Below are positions 6,302 to 9,378 of a stretch of DNA of 9,378 nucleotides, piece after piece. Position 1 is the first letter of the stretch; the number at the start of each line of letters is the position of its first letter. The position numbers and the translations under genes were made by a program. Origin of the DNA: Alphaproteobacteria bacterium (lineage in GTDB: Bacteria; Pseudomonadota; Alphaproteobacteria; Rhizobiales; Aestuariivirgaceae); the NCBI GenBank assembly GCA_005884715.1, contig VAZZ01000135.1, positions 1-9,378 of the forward strand, written 5' to 3'. Below the pieces are notes generated by a model that was not told the origin of the DNA, did not search any database, and saw only the letters and a list, made by a program, of their open reading frames with translations.

Positions 6302-7150
6302 CTAACCCTCGCCCGTTTTTTGGGGCGCCTGAAGTTTCATTGCAATTATGGTAGCGATCACCGTGATGACGATCAGGACTGTCGACGCCGCATTGATCTC
6401 GGGCGAAACGCCGCGGCGGACCAGGGAATAGACCTTTACCGGGAAGGTCACGGTCTCGGGGCCGGAGGTAAAGAAGGTGATCACGAAATCATCAAGAGAC
6501 AGCGTAAAGGCAAGCAGCGCTCCAGCGACGAGGCCCGGCATCATGAAGGGCAGGATGACATTCCAGAAAGTCTGCCATTCACTCGCCCCCAGATCCTTCG
6601 AGGCCTCCTCGAGCTGTCGGTTAAATCCGACAAGTCGTGAGCGCACGACGACCGCCACAAAGGGAAAACAAAAAGCCACATGGGCAATGATGATGTTGAT
6701 CAGATTCAGCGGCCAGGGCATGCCGACGGACCACCCCATCATGCCGGTATAGATGAAGAACAGTAGCAGCGATACGCCCATGCAGATCTCGGGGATTACG
6801 ATGGGAAGCGCCATCACCCCTTCATAGGCAGGCTTGAAGGGAAAGCGAAACCGCCACAGGAACAATGCTGCCATGGCGCCAATGATGGTCGCGATGATGG
6901 TCGCGATGAAGGCAATGGTGAGGGAATTGAGCAGTGCCTCCTGAAGAGCGACATTGTTCCAGGCCTTCTCATAATTGTCCCAGGTGAAGCCACGCCAGAC
7001 GACGCCGCGCTTGTCGGTATTGAAGGAGAAGGCGATCAGGGTGGCGATCGGCGCATAGAGGGCGATGAAGATCGCCACAAAAAGGATCTTGAGCCACAAG
7101 CGGTTGCCGTAGTCGAGGGGGCCCGAGCCCGGTTTGAGTGTCTCCGCCAT
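6302..7150 (-). CDS. potC: Polyamine ABC transporter permease (PotC-type)
   Basis: This is an inner-membrane permease subunit of 282 residues with about six transmembrane segments (for example 20-42, 74-98, 112-137, 148-170, 203-222 and 256-271). The EAA loop that docks to the ATPase is clear at 181-206: EEASKDLGASEWQ..., ending ILPFMMPG. The C-terminal part VKVYSLVRRGVSPEINA follows E. coli PotC (KIYSMVKVGVSPEVNA) more closely than PotI, so I chose potC. Its ATG (7150-7148) overlaps the potB stop by one base (TGATG), indicating translational coupling, with a GGGGGTGG-rich ribosome-binding stretch in the end of potB. No disruption is seen. Confidence 0.9.
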   Translation of the reverse strand: MAETLKPGSGPLDYGNRLWLKILFVAIFIALYAPIATLIAFSFNTDKRGVVWRGFTWDNYEKAWNNVALQEALLNSLTIAFIATIIATIIGAMAALFLWRFRFPFKPAYEGVMALPIVIPEICMGVSLLLFFIYTGMMGWSVGMPWPLNLINIIIAHVAFCFPFVAVVVRSRLVGFNRQLEEASKDLGASEWQTFWNVILPFMMPGLVAGALLAFTLSLDDFVITFFTSGPETVTFPVKVYSLVRRGVSPEINAASTVLIVITVIATIIAMKLQAPQKTGEG

Positions 7151-8004
7151 CAGACATCCACCCCCTTGCTGCGAGCGGCAAGGTAGGCGCGCAGAGCGAG
7201 CGCAGCAAAAGTCACATACATTAAAAGGAAGGACAGAGCCGAGCCGAAAGGCCAGTCATTGGCGGATTTGAACTGCCGCTCGATGACATTGCCGATCATG
7301 ATGGCATTGGCGCCACCCAGCATGTCGGGGGTCAGGAACGATCCGAGACATGGAATGAAGACCAGAATGATGCCGGTAATGATGCCGGGCATGGTCAAAG
7401 GCAAGGTAACTTTCCAGAAGGTCTGGAACTGTGAGCCGCCGAGATCGAGGCTAGCTTCGAGATAGGAGCGGTCGAGCCGTTCGATCGTGGCATAGAGCGG
7501 CAGGACCATGAAGGGCATATAGACATAGACGAGCCCCATGATGACGGCACCGTCATTGTAGAGCATCTCGAAAGGCCCTAGGCCAACCCAACCCAGGACC
7601 AGATTGAGATAGCCCTGGCTGCGAAAGACTGCGATCAGCGCATAAGTGCGAATCAGGAGATTGATCCAGAACGGGAGGATGACCAGCAGAAGAAGCAACG
7701 GCTTCCATCGCACGGGCACAAAGCAGATGCCGAAGGCAATGGGATAGGCCAGAAGCAGGCAAAAGACCGTCGCCAGGACGCTGATCCAGATCGACTTCCA
7801 GATGATCTGCAAATAAATCGCATCGAAGGAGCGAATGTAGTTCGCCAATGTGCCGGTGAATTCGGTCTCGGTAATCGAGGTCTTCTCGCTGAATGAAATA
7901 CCGAACATCCAGGCGAGAGGGATGATGAAGAAGATCAGAAGCCAGAAGGTACCGGGCGTGAAAAGTGTCCAAAATACCCGGAGATTACCCCTCCAACTGT
8001 CCAC
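7150..8004 (-). CDS. potB: Polyamine ABC transporter permease (PotB-type)
   Basis: This is an inner-membrane permease subunit of 284 residues with about six transmembrane segments (first about 17-38, last about 256-274). The EAA loop is at 182-207 (LEASLDLGGSQFQ..., ending LPLTMPG). The segment IMIGNVIERQF followed by DWPFGSALS matches the PotB pattern (LLIGNVI...DWPFGAA), so potB fits better than potH. No ATG is available near the N-terminus: the frame is closed upstream by a stop at 8032-8034, and the start is taken as GTG at 8004 with GGAG (8015-8018) 10 nt upstream. It pairs with PotC and overlaps it by one base. It is separated from potD by 189 bp of structured DNA. Confidence 0.88.
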   Translation of the reverse strand: MDSWRGNLRVFWTLFTPGTFWLLIFFIIPLAWMFGISFSEKTSITETEFTGTLANYIRSFDAIYLQIIWKSIWISVLATVFCLLLAYPIAFGICFVPVRWKPLLLLLVILPFWINLLIRTYALIAVFRSQGYLNLVLGWVGLGPFEMLYNDGAVIMGLVYVYMPFMVLPLYATIERLDRSYLEASLDLGGSQFQTFWKVTLPLTMPGIITGIILVFIPCLGSFLTPDMLGGANAIMIGNVIERQFKSANDWPFGSALSFLLMYVTFAALALRAYLAARSKGVDV

Positions 8005-8055
8005 GATGCCGCGACTCCACCCCTTTTGTCGTTATGTCAATGCTAGAACAGAATG

Positions 8056-8084
8056 ACCGGAGACGGCAACATGCCATCTCCGGT
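8056..8084 (-). terminator. Strong stem-loop between potD and potB (attenuator or mRNA stabiliser)
   Basis: ACCGGAGACGGCA and TGCCATCTCCGGT form a 13-bp stem with a 3-nt loop. The single mispair is a G.U wobble in minus-strand RNA but a C/A mismatch in plus-strand RNA, so the structure suits the pot transcript. In minus-strand RNA it is followed by CAUUCUGUUCUAG, which is U-rich but has no clean U-tract. It may terminate part of the transcripts or protect the potD 3' end, lowering potB output relative to potD. It is not a textbook terminator. Confidence 0.55.
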
Positions 8085-8112
8085 CCGGTTTAAGCCTCAG
8101 AAACGCTTAACG

Positions 8113-8159
8113 AGCGGCGCTTCTTTTTTGTTTTTGCATCGGATGATCCGAAAGCCGCT
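8113..8159 (-). other. Second dyad structure downstream of potD
   Basis: Outer arms AGCGGC (8113-8118) and GCCGCT (8154-8159) enclose a perfect inner hairpin, TCGGAT-G-ATCCGA (8139-8151), and an A-rich stretch in minus-strand RNA (T-rich on the plus strand, 8121-8135). It begins about 35 bp after the potD stop codon. Together with the 8056-8084 hairpin it makes the potD-potB gap (8005-8193) highly structured. Its function is unknown; a role in transcript processing or 3'-end protection is inference. I see no gene in this gap. Confidence 0.4.
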
Positions 8160-8193
8160 TCACTTTTCGGTCCGACGCTCCAAATGCGCCCGC

Positions 8194-9273
8194 TCAGGCT
8201 GCCTTGACGCGGGTCCACACCTCATCGCGCGATTTTGTGACATCCTCACCCAGATAAAGGGCGGGCTCGCATTTGGCGACGACCTCGGCCGGCGGGAAGA
8301 TCGCCGGATTTTCGAGATAGGTCTTGTCCATCAGCTTCTTCGCTTCGGCATTGGGCGTGGCATATTGCACAGTCTTGGCAATCCCCGCTTCAGTCTGGGG
8401 ATCCATGATGAAATTGATGAAGGCATGTGCATTCTCAGGCCGCGGTGCCCCGGTCGGAATGGCGAGGCAGTCCTGCCACATCTCGGCACCTTCGGTTGGC
8501 ACGACATAGGAGAGGTCGTCATCCTCGGTCATGACCTGGAGTATATCGCCATTGTATTCCATGGTGAGATCGACATCGCCCGATGCGAGCAGGTCCTGGC
8601 CGTTGTCTTTGGCAAAGACCTTGACGTTCTTCTTGCCGGCGATAAGCAGCTCTTCCACTTTCTTGAGCACTGCCGGATCCGTCGAATTGAGCGATTGGCC
8701 GATATATTTAAGTGCCGAGCCGATGACGATCTTGGCATCGTCCAGAAGGGCAAGTCGGCCAGCATATTTCGGATCCTCGAACAGCACTTTCCAGCTGTCG
8801 ATGGTGCCTTCGACCTTGCTTTTGCGGAAACCGATGCCAACCGTGCCCCACAGATACGGAACCGAATGCTTGCGGCCCGGATCGAAGGCAGCATCCTGGA
8901 AGACCGCGTCAAGGTTCTTGAAGTTGGGCAGTTTTGCCATGTCGAGCGGCATCACCATATTGGCCTTGATCATGCGCTCGAGATTGTCGTTGGTCGGAAC
9001 GATCACGTCATAGCCGGGATTGCCGGCCTTGAGCTTGGCGAAGAGCTCGTCATTGTCGGCGAACAGATCCATCTTTACCGCAATGCCGGTTGCCTTTTCA
9101 AAATCGGCGAGCGTCGTGTCGCCGATATAGGTATCCCAATTGTAGAAATTTAGCTTCTTCTCTTCTGCAGAGAGCGAATGGCGCGACATGAAACTCAGAC
9201 CGACGCCGAGCGCACCCAGACCCTTCAACAGTGAACGGCGGCGGGCGGAAAATCCTGGACAATAGACTGGCAT
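8194..9273 (-). CDS. potD: Polyamine ABC transporter periplasmic binding protein (PotD-type, Tat signal)
   Basis: This periplasmic receptor would bind polyamine and deliver it to PotB/PotC. The start is placed at ATG 9273 (359 residues) because GGGAG (9279-9283) lies 5 nt before it; a longer frame from a TTG at 9339 has no such signal and would bury the signal peptide. The N-terminus carries a twin-arginine-like motif, RRSLLKG (12-18), a hydrophobic core (19-29) and a likely cut after SLSA (residue 36). The mature part reads like E. coli PotD: LNFYNWDTYIG (41-51), YDVIVPT (88-94), SVPYLWGTVGIG (137-148), MWQDCLAIP (265-273) and YATPNAEAKKL (304-314). By eye alignment Trp266 and Asp268 match the ligand-contacting Trp255/Asp257 of PotD, while the positions of PotD Glu171 and Trp229 appear as Ile182 and Tyr240, so the exact polyamine preferred may differ. 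It is first in the pot array. Confidence 0.9.
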   Translation of the reverse strand: MPVYCPGFSARRRSLLKGLGALGVGLSFMSRHSLSAEEKKLNFYNWDTYIGDTTLADFEKATGIAVKMDLFADNDELFAKLKAGNPGYDVIVPTNDNLERMIKANMVMPLDMAKLPNFKNLDAVFQDAAFDPGRKHSVPYLWGTVGIGFRKSKVEGTIDSWKVLFEDPKYAGRLALLDDAKIVIGSALKYIGQSLNSTDPAVLKKVEELLIAGKKNVKVFAKDNGQDLLASGDVDLTMEYNGDILQVMTEDDDLSYVVPTEGAEMWQDCLAIPTGAPRPENAHAFINFIMDPQTEAGIAKTVQYATPNAEAKKLMDKTYLENPAIFPPAEVVAKCEPALYLGEDVTKSRDEVWTRVKAA

Positions 9274-9378
9274 GATAGCTCCCTTATTTTCTGCGGCACC
9301 TCGCTCACCAGGGTGCCTCCTCTGTCTTAGCCGGCCCAAGCCTATGCCTGGGGCCAGGGCCGTTCAACATTATTTCTA
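9274..9378 (-). promoter_or_regulatory. Upstream/leader region of potD with candidate promoter and dyads
   Basis: On the minus strand a weak sigma70-like pair is visible: TTGAAC (9367-9362) and TAGGCT (9344-9339) separated by 17 nt. The match is poor (4/6 and 3/6). An imperfect dyad, GGCCCAAG/CTGGGGCC (9333-9340 and 9348-9355), overlaps the putative -10 box and could be an operator. A second dyad, GGCACC/GGTGCC (9295-9300 and 9312-9317), would form a hairpin in the leader RNA just before the ribosome-binding site. All are by-eye assignments, and the region may extend beyond the window. Confidence 0.3.

Noticed and set aside
5647..6354. Plus-strand frame of 235 codons opposite potA
   Set aside because: Antisense shadow of an intact ATPase gene with all motifs; no family resemblance.
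8012..8040. Perfect TTGACA on the minus strand (8040-8035) upstream of potB as a promoter
   Set aside because: The hexamer 17 nt downstream is GAGTCG, not -10-like, and the spacing to the GTG start is very short; likely chance.
8053..9153. Long open frame (366 codons) on the plus strand opposite potD
   Set aside because: It mirrors the codon pattern of the GC3-biased potD gene, has no recognisable domain and no ribosome-binding site; potD has clear family similarity throughout.
9274..9339. Upstream TTG start for potD adding 22 residues
   Set aside because: It has no ribosome-binding site and would place a polar stretch before the signal peptide; the ATG at 9273 has GGGAG at good spacing.

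Overview
The window looks like a chromosomal segment of an alphaproteobacterium, probably of the order Hyphomicrobiales (Rhizobiales). The grounds are the GC-rich, GC3-biased coding sequence, rhizobial-type protein families (a membrane-anchored TPR/Sel1-like protein and a DUF3008-type small protein), and a palindromic intergenic element of a style common in that group. This is inference from style and family resemblance; no rRNA or other marker gene is present.

Region by region. (1) Positions 2-1051 (+) hold the 3' part of a gene for a membrane-anchored, mostly periplasmic protein with a cadherin/Ig-like module and C-terminal TPR/Sel1-like helices. (2) Positions 1052-1298 lie between convergent genes and hold a large nested palindrome followed by the decayed start of a GIY-YIG nuclease-type gene. 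(3) A polyamine block fills the rest. puuA (1299-2648, -) and puuB (2732-4009, +) diverge from an 83-bp shared region. puuB then converges, with overlapping stop codons, on a 46-residue DUF3008-like gene (4006-4146, -). Behind that, all on the minus strand and transcribed from the right edge leftwards, lies the array potD (binding protein), potB, potC (permeases), potA (ATPase) and speB (agmatinase).

How the genes work together. A PotABCD-type ABC importer would bring in putrescine, spermidine or agmatine. SpeB would convert agmatine to putrescine plus urea. PuuA would gamma-glutamylate putrescine at the cost of ATP, and PuuB would oxidise gamma-glutamylputrescine to the aldehyde. The next enzymes of the Puu route (aldehyde dehydrogenase PuuC, hydrolase PuuD, GABA aminotransferase PuuE) and a regulator such as PuuR are not in the window. 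potB/potC/potA/speB are tightly spaced (1-bp overlap, 4-bp gap, 3-bp gap), whereas potD is separated from potB by 189 bp containing strong dyads, a layout that often accompanies higher expression of the binding protein.

I see no phage, CRISPR, IS element or tRNA/rRNA gene. The polyamine genes themselves look intact and ordinary. The less expected items are the unlisted DUF3008-like small gene with an apparently shortened middle, the nested palindrome plus GIY-YIG relic, the potD-potB intercistronic structures, the cadherin-like/TPR membrane protein, and the ribosome-binding arrangement of puuB.
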